Source: Zunongwangia pacifica (GTDB taxonomy: Bacteria; Bacteroidota; Bacteroidia; Flavobacteriales; Flavobacteriaceae). Taken from it: DNA of 64,000 nucleotides. The notes under the pieces were generated by a model that saw only the letters and a list, made by a program, of their open reading frames with translations, made no database searches and was not told the DNA's origin. The stretch covers positions 124,001 through 188,000 of the forward strand of contig NZ_JAKHSK010000001.1 in the NCBI RefSeq assembly GCF_023499215.1, given 5' to 3'. Both the position numbers and the translations under genes were made by a program. This document shows, in pieces, positions 27,804-35,987 of this stretch; within the stretch, counting starts at the first letter, position 1, and the number at the start of each line of letters is the position of its first letter.

Positions 27804-29921
27804 ATGAAGTATTTTCTACTTCCGTTTTTTCTATTTGCTAGTTTTTTATTGCAGGCACAAAACGCTGAGATCTATCCTGTTTTTCCTAAATGTGAGTCTG
27901 TAAATTACAATGCTCAACAAAGCTGTTTTAAGAATACATTGGTTGCGTTTGTGGTCGATCATTTTGAAGTTCCTTCAAGTGTAATTGCTAATAATTATAC
28001 AGGAGAAATTGCTGTGGTCTTTGAGGTAACCAAAGAAGGTCAGTTTAAATTGATGTATGTTAATGCCGCTTACGATGCGTTAAAGGATGAGGTTTCCAGA
28101 ATATTTAAATTACTTCCTGTAATAGAGCCGGCAAAATATAATGCACACCCTACCTATATGCAATTTAGGTTACCCATAAAAATTCCTTTAGATAGAAACG
28201 AAATTCGTGATTTAGAACCTGTGCCTTCAGAGGTTCAAAAGAAGGATACAGTAGAACTAGCTGAAAATTTGGACACCAATGAGTTAGTGATAGCGGCTAA
28301 TGAATATGATGCTGTTCATTCTAATGAATTTACAAATCCTCGTTATGAAAGCAGTATAAATATTCCATTGTCGCACGAATATTATTCCAGGTTTGATGCG
28401 GCGTTAAATCAAATTGGAACGAATAATCATACCGCTTCAAAACCACTTCTTTTTAAGGATGTTTCAAAATATTACGATCTGAAAAATGATGCCGAAAGAC
28501 TTTATCAGGATCGAAAAACTTTAGTAGGGCGTAAAATCTGGAATGAACACATGCTTAGATTTCAGAATGAAGACTATTGGTTTACTTTCGATTTTGCTTT
28601 AGATCTTCAGCTTGGTAAAGATTTTAACGATGATTCGGCAGACTTTACCTATAACAATACAAGAGCTGCCGTGTTTCAGGGGGGATTGGGTAAACATCTC
28701 AATTTTTATACTGTTGTTTATGAAAACCAGGGTAGGTTTGCCGGATATTTTAATAATTGGGCAGAGTCGATACGGCCAGATGGTGGAGATCCCGCTATTA
28801 TCCCAGGGCGCGGGATAGCAAAACCTTTTGGAGACGATTCGTACGATTATCCTGTTGCGGAGGGGTATCTTTCTTATAGCCCTTCAAAATACTTTAATAT
28901 TCAGTTTGGGCATGGTAAAAACTTCATAGGGGATGGATATCGTTCCTTATTAGTGAGTGATGTAACTTCACCATATCCTTATTTTAAGTTGAATACTACA
29001 TTTTGGAAATTGAAATATACCAATACCTGGATGTCTATGCGAGATGTAAGGCCAGAAGTTACGGAAGATGGTAGTTTTAGAACCAAGTATATGGCGAATC
29101 ACTATTTGAGTTTAAATGTAAGTAAACGACTTAATATTGGTCTTTTTGAATCGGTAATCTGGGAGAACGATAACAATAGAGGGTTTGATATTAATTATTT
29201 AAATCCGGTGATTTTTTATCGTGCTATCGAATTTTCAACGGGAGCCCGTGGAGGGAATGCGTTGATTGGGCTAAGTGGAAAATATAAAGTGAGTAATCAG
29301 TTAAATGCCTATACTCAAATTATCATTGATGAATTTTCCTCCAGTGATATTTTTGGAGGAGAAAAAAGTTGGAAAAACAAGTTAGGTTATCAATTAGGTT
29401 TAAAATATTTCAATGCCTTTAAGGTTCCCAATCTTTTCCTTCAGTTAGAATATAATCAGGTGCGTCCCTATACCTATTCTCATAATACAGAAGTGTTGAA
29501 CTATGGCCATAATAACCAGTCCTTGGCACATTTATGGGGAGCAAATTTTAGAGAACTAATAGCGATTGCCAGGTATAAAAAAGATCGCTGGTATGGTATG
29601 GCGAAATTCATTTATGGGAAAAGAGGTTTTGATTATGATAATGATCCTTATTCTTATGGAGGGAATATTTATCGTAATTATGAAGATCGCCCTTTTGATA
29701 ATGGAGTTAAAATAGGGCAGGGGAATACGGGAATTTCGTTCTTTGGGCAGTTAGAAGCAGGATATATCATAAACCCTGAGACTAATTTAAAGCTTTACGG
29801 AAGTTTTATTTACCGTAACATGAATACCGATGTAAATACAAGAAGTAATTTTGATATTTCTACGTCTTGGTTAAACTTTGGTTTACGTACAGATATTTTT
29901 AATTGGTATTACGACTATTAA
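27804..29921 (+). CDS. remB: Gliding motility protein RemB (outer-membrane barrel with TonB-like N-terminal domain)
   Basis: The frame is open from TTG 27714, but that start lies ahead of the tonB terminator hairpin. ATG 27804 begins a good signal peptide (MKYFLLPFFLFASFLLQAQ) and gives 705 residues. Residues about 22-130 resemble the TonB C-terminal domain of the preceding gene, with YPVFPKCESV and a spaced second Cys. The rest is rich in beta strands and Tyr/Asn/Gly, as in Wzi-like outer-membrane barrels. The gene order sprA-gcvH-VanZ-tonB-remB matches the Flavobacterium johnsoniae locus in which remB was defined as needed for gliding. How RemB acts is not known. Confidence 0.85.
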   Translation: MKYFLLPFFLFASFLLQAQNAEIYPVFPKCESVNYNAQQSCFKNTLVAFVVDHFEVPSSVIANNYTGEIAVVFEVTKEGQFKLMYVNAAYDALKDEVSRIFKLLPVIEPAKYNAHPTYMQFRLPIKIPLDRNEIRDLEPVPSEVQKKDTVELAENLDTNELVIAANEYDAVHSNEFTNPRYESSINIPLSHEYYSRFDAALNQIGTNNHTASKPLLFKDVSKYYDLKNDAERLYQDRKTLVGRKIWNEHMLRFQNEDYWFTFDFALDLQLGKDFNDDSADFTYNNTRAAVFQGGLGKHLNFYTVVYENQGRFAGYFNNWAESIRPDGGDPAIIPGRGIAKPFGDDSYDYPVAEGYLSYSPSKYFNIQFGHGKNFIGDGYRSLLVSDVTSPYPYFKLNTTFWKLKYTNTWMSMRDVRPEVTEDGSFRTKYMANHYLSLNVSKRLNIGLFESVIWENDNNRGFDINYLNPVIFYRAIEFSTGARGGNALIGLSGKYKVSNQLNAYTQIIIDEFSSSDIFGGEKSWKNKLGYQLGLKYFNAFKVPNLFLQLEYNQVRPYTYSHNTEVLNYGHNNQSLAHLWGANFRELIAIARYKKDRWYGMAKFIYGKRGFDYDNDPYSYGGNIYRNYEDRPFDNGVKIGQGNTGISFFGQLEAGYIINPETNLKLYGSFIYRNMNTDVNTRSNFDISTSWLNFGLRTDIFNWYYDY

Positions 29922-29959
29922 CCGAGACATATAGATTTAAAATTAACAATTGTGCGGCC

Positions 29960-29989
29960 TTGTCAAAACCTAATTAAGGAGTATCTTTG
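29960..29989 (+). promoter_or_regulatory. Predicted promoter of the haem O synthase-oxidase operon
   Basis: TTG at 29960-29962 and TATCTTTG at 29982-29989 are spaced 19 bases, a full match. The box ends 22 bases before the TTG start of the haem O synthase gene. Confidence 0.7.
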
Positions 29990-30011
29990 CGCCAATTATA
30001 AAAAATAATTT

Positions 30012-30914
30012 TTGAGTAGCGCACGCGTAAATAGTTCTTCACCTTCGTTATTATCAGATTTTAAGGAAATAACCAAGATGCGTTTGGCCATAAGTGTGGT
30101 TTTCTCTTCAGTGGCGGGTTATTTTTTAGGTGCAGAAACGGTAGATTTTGTTGTTGTACTCCTTTTAGCTATTGGCGGATATTTTATGGTAGGGGCGTCT
30201 AATGCCTACAATCAGATTATCGAAAAAGATTTAGATGCCTTGATGGATAGAACGAAAAACCGTCCTGTTCCTTCAGGTAGAATGTCGGTAACCACTGCAT
30301 TTATTATAGCAAGTGTATTTACTGTTTTAGGTTTAGTGGTACTTTATATTATTAATCCTAAAACAGCAATGTTTGGAGGGATTAGTATTTTTCTTTACGT
30401 TAGTATCTATACGCCTTTAAAAACAAAAACTCCTTTATCTGTATTTGTAGGAGCTTTTCCGGGAGCCATCCCTTTTATGCTAGGGTGGGTCGCTGCATCG
30501 GGAGAGTTTAGTATTGAACCGGGAACCTTGTTTATGATCCAGTTCTTTTGGCAATTTCCTCACTTTTGGGCTATTGGATGGTGGTTGTATGACGATTATA
30601 AAAAAGGCGGTTTTTTTATGTTACCTACAGGTAAAAGAGACAAGGGGACAGCAATACAGATTGTTTTATATTCGATCTGGACGATATTGGTTTCTTTAAT
30701 TCCGGTGTTTGGGGTAACTGGACGGTTATATCTAACTCCGGTTTCCGGGGTAATTATTTTAGTATTGGGTATAGGGATGCTTTATTATGCAGTAAGACTT
30801 TTTAAACTTAAAACGGCACAGGCAGCAAAAAAATTAATGCTTGCTAGTGTGTCTTATATTACATTATTACAAATAGTTTACGTATTGGATAAATTTATTA
30901 GAGAATGGATTTAA
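30012..30914 (+). CDS. cyoE: Protoheme IX farnesyltransferase (haem O synthase)
   Basis: The enzyme adds a farnesyl group to haem B, making haem O, the precursor of the haem A used by the oxidase. The 300-residue membrane protein belongs to the UbiA superfamily. Its first Asp-rich motif is seen in NQIIEKDLDALMDRTKNRPVPSG, and about eight or nine helices follow the usual pattern. The start is TTG 30012, because no ATG occurs before residue 23, which is already at the first helix. It overlaps the first subunit III gene by ten bases, so it is coupled to the oxidase genes. The symbol ctaB is equally used. Confidence 0.95.
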   Translation: MSSARVNSSSPSLLSDFKEITKMRLAISVVFSSVAGYFLGAETVDFVVVLLLAIGGYFMVGASNAYNQIIEKDLDALMDRTKNRPVPSGRMSVTTAFIIASVFTVLGLVVLYIINPKTAMFGGISIFLYVSIYTPLKTKTPLSVFVGAFPGAIPFMLGWVAASGEFSIEPGTLFMIQFFWQFPHFWAIGWWLYDDYKKGGFFMLPTGKRDKGTAIQIVLYSIWTILVSLIPVFGVTGRLYLTPVSGVIILVLGIGMLYYAVRLFKLKTAQAAKKLMLASVSYITLLQIVYVLDKFIREWI

Positions 30915-31486
30915 CAAATGGAAGCGAGCAGGAAAGAAGAGATCGCGCCAAAAAAATGATGCTCTGGTTTGCGATTATTAGTATGGGAATGATGTTTGCC
31001 GGGCTTACCAGTGCTTATGTAGTAAGTAAAACCAGACCTGATTGGCTTACTGAATTCGAATTACCGCAATCTTTTATATGGAGTACTATTGTAATTTTTA
31101 TTAGTAGTATCACCATGTTTTTTGCGAAAAAGAATATTATATTAGGCAACAGGAAAAACGGTACGGCCTTTTTAATAGGGACTTTAATCCTGGCGGTGTT
31201 ATTTGTGCTTTTTCAGTTTCAGGGATTTGCAGCTATTGTAAATGCCGGTTATTATTTTACCGGAAGCGAAAGTACAATTACAACAAGCTTTATTTATGTA
31301 TTGGTTTTAACCCACTTAGCCCACCTTGCGGCGGGTTTAATTGTGCTTTTGGTATTAATTTATAATCATTTTAAACAACGGTACCATAAAGGACAAACAC
31401 TTGGATTAGAGCTTGGTGCGACTTTTTGGCACTTCCTTGATGTACTGTGGGTTTACCTGTTTTTCTTTTTATATTTCTTTAGATAA
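30905..31486 (+). CDS. Cytochrome c oxidase subunit III family protein (short form)
   Basis: The 193-residue protein has five hydrophobic helices and ends in GLELGATFWHFLDVLWVYLFFFLYFF, the diagnostic C-terminal helix of the subunit III family. The start ATG 30905 overlaps the haem O synthase stop by ten bases. A second subunit III gene follows 36 bases later. Two paralogous subunit III genes in a row are usual in flavobacterial oxidase loci. Each may supply part of the five- to seven-helix fold, or they may be alternative subunits. Confidence 0.9.
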   Translation: MDLTNGSEQERRDRAKKMMLWFAIISMGMMFAGLTSAYVVSKTRPDWLTEFELPQSFIWSTIVIFISSITMFFAKKNIILGNRKNGTAFLIGTLILAVLFVLFQFQGFAAIVNAGYYFTGSESTITTSFIYVLVLTHLAHLAAGLIVLLVLIYNHFKQRYHKGQTLGLELGATFWHFLDVLWVYLFFFLYFFR

Positions 31487-31496
31487 TAAAATTGCG

Positions 31497-31504
31497 TATT
31501 TTTG
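31497..31504 (+). promoter_or_regulatory. Possible internal -7 box before the second subunit III gene
   Basis: TATTTTTG matches TAnnTTTG and ends 18 bases before the ATG at 31523. No clear TTG element is at the right distance. Confidence 0.4.
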
Positions 31505-31522
31505 CGCTGCACTTAAAATTAA

Positions 31523-32518
31523 ATGACTTCTTCTATGGACGCTACTGTTGTTAGAACAGGCACCGAAGGTAAAACTTGGGGCGGTGGTAACCAGCCACTT
31601 GGAGCCAGCTATGGTAAGTTGATGATGTGGTTTTTCATCCTTTCCGATGCACTTACATTTACAGGATTTTTATCGGCTTATGGATTTTCAAGGTTCAAGT
31701 TTATGGATTCTTGGCCAATTGCTGATGAGGTTTTTAACCACTTTCCATTTCTTCATGGGGTAGATGCGCCAATGTATTATGTGGCATTAATGACGTTTAT
31801 CCTTATTTTCTCTTCTGTGACCATGGTATTAGCAGTAGATGCAGGCCATCAAATGAAACAAGGGAAAGTAACAACTTATATGTTCTTAACAATTATAGGG
31901 GGGTTAATCTTCTTAGGTTCTCAGGCATGGGAGTGGAGTAACTTTATTTCTGGAGAATATGGTGCGTTAAAAACAAAAGGGGATAAAATTCTTCAGTTTG
32001 TAGATGGTGAAGGTCATCGCGTAGCTTTAAAAGATATTGCAGTTATGCACGAATCTGAGCTTACTACCCATACCGGAAATACTGGTATCTGGTTTGAGAG
32101 CGGATCAACTGTTTCAGAATATAGTTTAGAAAGCATTAAAGAAGGGTTTGCGAAAAACGAAAATCTCTTTATAAGAACATTAGATTTTGATGAAGAAGGA
32201 GGGGAGAAAAAGATCCTTTCCAGAGAAGAATCACAAAGTTGGTTAGATAATAATGCTATTGGCGTTGTAGAAGGAGCGAACCTAACCGAGAATGAATATG
32301 GCCCACCATTATTCGCAGATTTCTTTTTCTTTATTACAGGATTCCACGGATTCCACGTATTTTCTGGAGTTATAATTAATATTATTATTTTCTTTAATGT
32401 GATCTTAGGAACCTACGAGAGAAGAGGAAGCTATGAAATGGTAGAAAAGGTTGGTTTATACTGGCACTTTGTAGATTTAGTTTGGGTATTTGTATTCACT
32501 TTCTTTTACCTTGTTTAA
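31523..32518 (+). CDS. Cytochrome c oxidase subunit III (long form with soluble insertion)
   Basis: The 331-residue protein has the subunit III pattern LGASYGKLMMWFFILSDALTF at the start and the typical final helix LYWHFVDLVWVFVFTFFYLV. Between helices it carries a polar insertion of about 120 residues (about 150-265), with charged segments such as FDEEGGEKKILSREESQSW, that most subunit III proteins lack. The insertion follows the helix ending in SQAWEWSNFISGEYG, so it lies on one face of the membrane. It may be a docking surface. Subunit IV follows 20 bases later. Confidence 0.93.
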   Translation: MTSSMDATVVRTGTEGKTWGGGNQPLGASYGKLMMWFFILSDALTFTGFLSAYGFSRFKFMDSWPIADEVFNHFPFLHGVDAPMYYVALMTFILIFSSVTMVLAVDAGHQMKQGKVTTYMFLTIIGGLIFLGSQAWEWSNFISGEYGALKTKGDKILQFVDGEGHRVALKDIAVMHESELTTHTGNTGIWFESGSTVSEYSLESIKEGFAKNENLFIRTLDFDEEGGEKKILSREESQSWLDNNAIGVVEGANLTENEYGPPLFADFFFFITGFHGFHVFSGVIINIIIFFNVILGTYERRGSYEMVEKVGLYWHFVDLVWVFVFTFFYLV

Positions 32519-32538
32519 TTTTTTGAATCAAAGAAATT

Positions 32539-32907
32539 ATGGCACACGATAGTACAGCAACACATCAACACGAGTCCAATACAAAAAGAATCTGGCAGGT
32601 TTTTGCGATTCTTTCTGTAGTAACCATTGTAGAGGTAATATTAGGTATTGTAAGACCAGGTTTTCTTACTGAAACTTCTTTGGTAGGAATGCACCTTTTA
32701 AACTGGATATTTATTATTCTTACCTTATATAAAGCATATTATATCGCATGGGCTTTTATGCACATGGAGCACGAAACTAAAGGGCTTAGAAGAGCAGTTG
32801 TTTGGACCGGGATTTTTCTTGCGATTTATTTAATCTTCATTCTATTAACAGAAGGAGATTATATATATGAAGTTTATAAAAACGGCTATATTGCTTGGGA
32901 TTTTTAA
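32539..32907 (+). CDS. Cytochrome c oxidase subunit IV family protein
   Basis: The 122-residue protein has a His-rich N-terminus (MAHDSTATHQHESN) and three transmembrane helices with the family segment YYIAWAFMHMEHETKGLRRAVVW. It belongs to the prokaryotic subunit IV family (PF03626-like). It lies last among the oxidase structural genes and is followed by a terminator, so the chaperone genes downstream are in another transcription unit. Confidence 0.9.
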   Translation: MAHDSTATHQHESNTKRIWQVFAILSVVTIVEVILGIVRPGFLTETSLVGMHLLNWIFIILTLYKAYYIAWAFMHMEHETKGLRRAVVWTGIFLAIYLIFILLTEGDYIYEVYKNGYIAWDF

Positions 32908-32935
32908 AACTTGACAAAAGTTAAAACATTAAGAA

Positions 32936-32966
32936 AAGGCGGTTTTGTTAAACCGTCTTTTTATTT
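32936..32966 (+). terminator. Intrinsic terminator after oxidase subunit IV
   Basis: A ten-pair stem (one G-U pair) of AAGGCGGTTT (32936-32945) and AAACCGTCTT (32950-32959) is followed by a T-rich tail. A TATTTTTG box at 32962-32969 just after it could start the chaperone operon. Confidence 0.75.
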
Positions 32967-32992
32967 TTGTACTGCTTTTCTGAAACGGTGTT

Positions 32993-33637
32993 ATGAAGAA
33001 ATTTTTTGTGCTCACAGTACTATTCGCATTGCCAATCGTCGCTTATCTTTTTTTTGCATCAGGTAAAAATAATTTTGCAAGATTACCTGTTTTAACTGAA
33101 GAGGTATCTGAAATTTCTGATCTGTCCAGTTACGATGACGAACCTGTATTTCTTCAGGATCATATTAGTGTGGTGGCCTTTTTTGGGGAAAAAATAGAAG
33201 ATTTAAAAGGGAATACGTTTAACCTGGATAAAAAAATCCTTGAAAAGTATTACGGATTTAATGATTTTCAGTTTGTTATTATTCTTCCTGAAAGTGCCAG
33301 AGAGAGTGCAGCAGATTTTGCAAAGGAATTTGAGGGCATTACCAATGCGCACGAATGGAAATTTGTATTTGGCTCACCAGAAGAAATCAAAGCTATTTTT
33401 GTAAGTTTTAATAGCCCATATCATCTTTCAACAGAGAGTTATTCTCCGTATGTATTTATAGTGGATAAATCCCGAAATCTTAGAGGTAGGGACGATGACG
33501 ATGAAGGTAACCTTTTTGGATATGATTCCAGGGATATAGCAGAACTTACCAATAAGATGAATGATGACGTAAAAGTGATTTTGGCTGAATATCGCCTGGC
33601 TTTAAAAAAGAATAATGCAGATAGAAATAATAACTGA
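32993..33637 (+). CDS. Membrane-anchored SCO/thioredoxin-fold-like protein without cysteine
   Basis: The 214-residue protein has an N-terminal transmembrane helix (about residues 4-22) and a periplasmic domain. Its strand pattern (HISVVAFFGEKIEDL, FQFVIILPESA, EWKFVFGSPEEIKAIF, YSPYVFIVDKSRNLRGRDDDD) runs parallel to the SCO protein of the next gene. It has no cysteine at all, so it cannot bind copper or do thiol chemistry as SCO does. It sits 16 bases upstream of the SCO gene. I do not know a characterised counterpart. A non-catalytic SCO relative that helps copper delivery is inference. Confidence 0.65.
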   Translation: MKKFFVLTVLFALPIVAYLFFASGKNNFARLPVLTEEVSEISDLSSYDDEPVFLQDHISVVAFFGEKIEDLKGNTFNLDKKILEKYYGFNDFQFVIILPESARESAADFAKEFEGITNAHEWKFVFGSPEEIKAIFVSFNSPYHLSTESYSPYVFIVDKSRNLRGRDDDDEGNLFGYDSRDIAELTNKMNDDVKVILAEYRLALKKNNADRNNN

Positions 33638-33653
33638 TTAGAATTTCAGAATA

Positions 33654-34394
33654 ATGAAAAAGAAATATTCATATATAGGTTTAGCTATAATCATTCTGGT
33701 TTTTGGGATTATTGTAATTCCGAAGATTATAGATAAAATGAGTAATGGAGAGATAGTAGAAGGAGATCGGCTTAATAAAGAGGGGACAAAACGACCTGCG
33801 AAGGAGTCTCCTGAAGTTGGTTACCTGGAACTTAATGGAAAAAAAAGAAAAGCACCAAGTTTTGAATTTATAGATCAGCATGGCGATACCATTAGTAATG
33901 AAGATTACCTGGGGAAGGTGTATGTAGTGGAATTCTTTTTTACGACTTGTCCAACAATCTGTCCTGTGATGAGTGAAAATTTGGTGGAGGTTCAGGATGA
34001 ATTAAAAGATCATGAAGATGAATTTGGTATAGCTTCTTTTTCTATCGATCCAGAACATGATACGCCACAGGTGCTTTCAGAATATGCAGAGCATTACGGG
34101 ATAACAAATCCTAACTGGCATTTACTAACCGGGGAGAAGGAGAAAATTTATCAATTAGCTAATGCAGGATTTCAAACTTATGCAGGTGAAGACCCCGATG
34201 TAAAGGGAGGCTTTGTACATTCTGGTATGTTTGCTTTAATTGATAAGGATGGATATATTCGTTCTAGAAAAGACAATTTTGGTAATCCATTGATTTATTA
34301 CAGAGGTTTTGTTAAAAGAAATGCATCGATAGCCGAGGGAGAAGAAGAACCGCAAATCGATATGTTAATTGAGGATATTAAGACATTGTTGTGA
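33654..34394 (+). CDS. SCO-family copper chaperone for cytochrome oxidase
   Basis: The 246-residue protein has an N-terminal membrane anchor (about 7-25) and a thioredoxin-like domain with the copper ligands Cys99 and Cys103 in CPTICP and His189 in FVHSGMFALIDKDG. SCO proteins load copper into the subunit II copper A site or keep its cysteines reduced. The domain is complete. It overlaps the next gene by four bases (GTGA). The order SCO-DUF420 is a standard oxidase-assembly arrangement. Confidence 0.94.
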   Translation: MKKKYSYIGLAIIILVFGIIVIPKIIDKMSNGEIVEGDRLNKEGTKRPAKESPEVGYLELNGKKRKAPSFEFIDQHGDTISNEDYLGKVYVVEFFFTTCPTICPVMSENLVEVQDELKDHEDEFGIASFSIDPEHDTPQVLSEYAEHYGITNPNWHLLTGEKEKIYQLANAGFQTYAGEDPDVKGGFVHSGMFALIDKDGYIRSRKDNFGNPLIYYRGFVKRNASIAEGEEEPQIDMLIEDIKTLL

Positions 34395-34930
34395 AAAAAA
34401 CGCTAACAAAAACAGATAAAATCGCCATTCCGGTAATCATTACCCTTTCAGTATTAGTGCCTATTGTGGTTTTAATTTTAATGAATTTGCCAGAGCGCTA
34501 CAATTTACTGGGAACAGAGTCAGGCACATTTCCATTATTTCATGCGGTACTTAACGGATCTACAGCGGTATTACTTTTAATGGGGTTTTTCTTTATGAGG
34601 ATAAAGGAATATAAACTGCATAGAAATGTAATGATCACTGCTTTTGTACTTTCTGCGGTATTTTTGGTGAGTTACGTGATTTCAAAAATAAGTAATGATC
34701 CGGTACATTATGAAGGTACGGGGTTCCTCAAATACGTTTATTATTTTATTTTGATTTCGCATATTGCCCTTTCAGCAATTATAATTCCTCTGGTTTTATT
34801 CACCATGTATCGTGGCTTAACAGGGGAATATCAAAAACATGCTAAAATAGCGCGATGGACATTCCCTATATGGTTGTATGTAGCGATAACCGGGGTTTTG
34901 GTATACGTTTTTATGTATCCGTATTATTAA
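34391..34930 (+). CDS. DUF420 membrane protein
   Basis: The 179-residue protein starts at GTG 34391, overlapping the SCO stop by four bases, and has five transmembrane helices. DUF420 features include FPLFHAVLNGSTAVLLLMGFF and the conserved His in HYEGTGFLKYVYYFILISH. The family is found next to SCO and oxidase genes and is thought to be involved in cytochrome oxidase biogenesis, but no precise role is established. The length is normal. Confidence 0.88.
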   Translation: MKKTLTKTDKIAIPVIITLSVLVPIVVLILMNLPERYNLLGTESGTFPLFHAVLNGSTAVLLLMGFFFMRIKEYKLHRNVMITAFVLSAVFLVSYVISKISNDPVHYEGTGFLKYVYYFILISHIALSAIIIPLVLFTMYRGLTGEYQKHAKIARWTFPIWLYVAITGVLVYVFMYPYY

Positions 34931-34942
34931 AATTGAATAGAA

Positions 34943-35182
34943 ATGACGAGGATTTTTAATGTGAAGAAGATATTGGTCGTTTTAATACTACTTTTTATAC
35001 CAGTTTTTGCAAACGCTCAATGTGCTATGTGTAGAGCAGTGCTTGAAAGTGAATCTTCACAAAACGCTGCTGAAGGTATTAATGATGGAATTCTATATTT
35101 AATGGTTTTTCCCTATTTGCTTGTAGGTGGCCTTGGATACTATATTTATCGTTCTTACCGAAAGAAAAAATACGAAGCTTAA
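34943..35182 (+). CDS. Small exported CxxC membrane protein of the oxidase locus
   Basis: The 79-residue protein has a signal-like helix ending ANAQ, then CAMC (Cys27, Cys30) right after the predicted cleavage site, a short polar region and one transmembrane helix (about 48-70) with a basic C-terminal tail. It lies 12 bases after DUF420 and is the last gene of the copper-chaperone unit. The exported CxxC pair next to SCO suggests a thiol or copper role, which is inference. I do not recognise a named family. Confidence 0.75.
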   Translation: MTRIFNVKKILVVLILLFIPVFANAQCAMCRAVLESESSQNAAEGINDGILYLMVFPYLLVGGLGYYIYRSYRKKKYEA

Positions 35183-35285
35183 ATCATATTTTAAGAAATT
35201 TTTAATTTATATGTAACATTCTCAACTTTTTGCAGTCTTATGGATATAAGCAAATTATTTGCTTTTAACCATCAGTCAAAATGTT

Positions 35286-35987
35286 ATGATTACAATTAAA
35301 GATTTACACAAATCTTATAAAACAGGAAATAACTCACTTCATGTTTTAAAAGGCATAAATTTTAATGTTTCTGAAGGTGAACTGGTTTCTATAATGGGTT
35401 CGTCTGGCTCTGGTAAATCTACACTTCTTAATATTTTGGGGATGTTAGACGAAGCCGATACCGGTTCTTATACCCTGGATGGCGTAGCAATAAAGAATCT
35501 TAATGAAAAAATTGCCGCCCGTTACCGCAACAAATTCCTTGGATTTATATTTCAGTCTTTTAATCTTATCAATTATAAAACGGCACTCGATAATGTAGCC
35601 CTGCCTTTATATTATCAGGGGATGAAACGTGGTGAACGTATGGATAAGGCTAAGGCTTATTTAGAGAAAGTGGGGCTGGCACAGTGGATGGATCATTTAC
35701 CCAACCAGCTTTCAGGAGGACAAAAACAACGTGTGGCCATAGCAAGAGCTTTAGCTTCAGATCCAAAAGTGTTATTGGCCGACGAACCTACCGGTGCATT
35801 AGATACAAAAACCTCTTACGAGGTGATGGACTTAATTCAGCAAATTAACGATGAGGGGAGGACCATTCTTATCGTTACGCACGAGCATGATATTGCGCAA
35901 ATGACCAAAAGAATAGTAAACCTTAAAGATGGTTTAATTATAGATGATACTAAAGTTAACCAGGTAAGAGCGCTACAAAATGTTTGA
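35286..35987 (+). CDS. ABC transporter ATP-binding protein (MacB/LolD type)
   Basis: The 233-residue ATPase has Walker [10 protein letters not shown], a Q-loop in FIFQSFNLI, signature [15 protein letters not shown] and Walker [16 protein letters not shown] 35286 ([12 protein letters not shown]) is preferred to the earlier TTG because it starts at the first strand of the fold. The stop overlaps the next gene by eight bases. It powers the two MacB-like permeases that follow, in an efflux operon that reaches to tsaB. The substrate is unknown. Confidence 0.92.
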   Translation: MITIKDLHKSYKTGNNSLHVLKGINFNVSEGELVSIMGSSGSGKSTLLNILGMLDEADTGSYTLDGVAIKNLNEKIAARYRNKFLGFIFQSFNLINYKTALDNVALPLYYQGMKRGERMDKAKAYLEKVGLAQWMDHLPNQLSGGQKQRVAIARALASDPKVLLADEPTGALDTKTSYEVMDLIQQINDEGRTILIVTHEHDIAQMTKRIVNLKDGLIIDDTKVNQVRALQNV

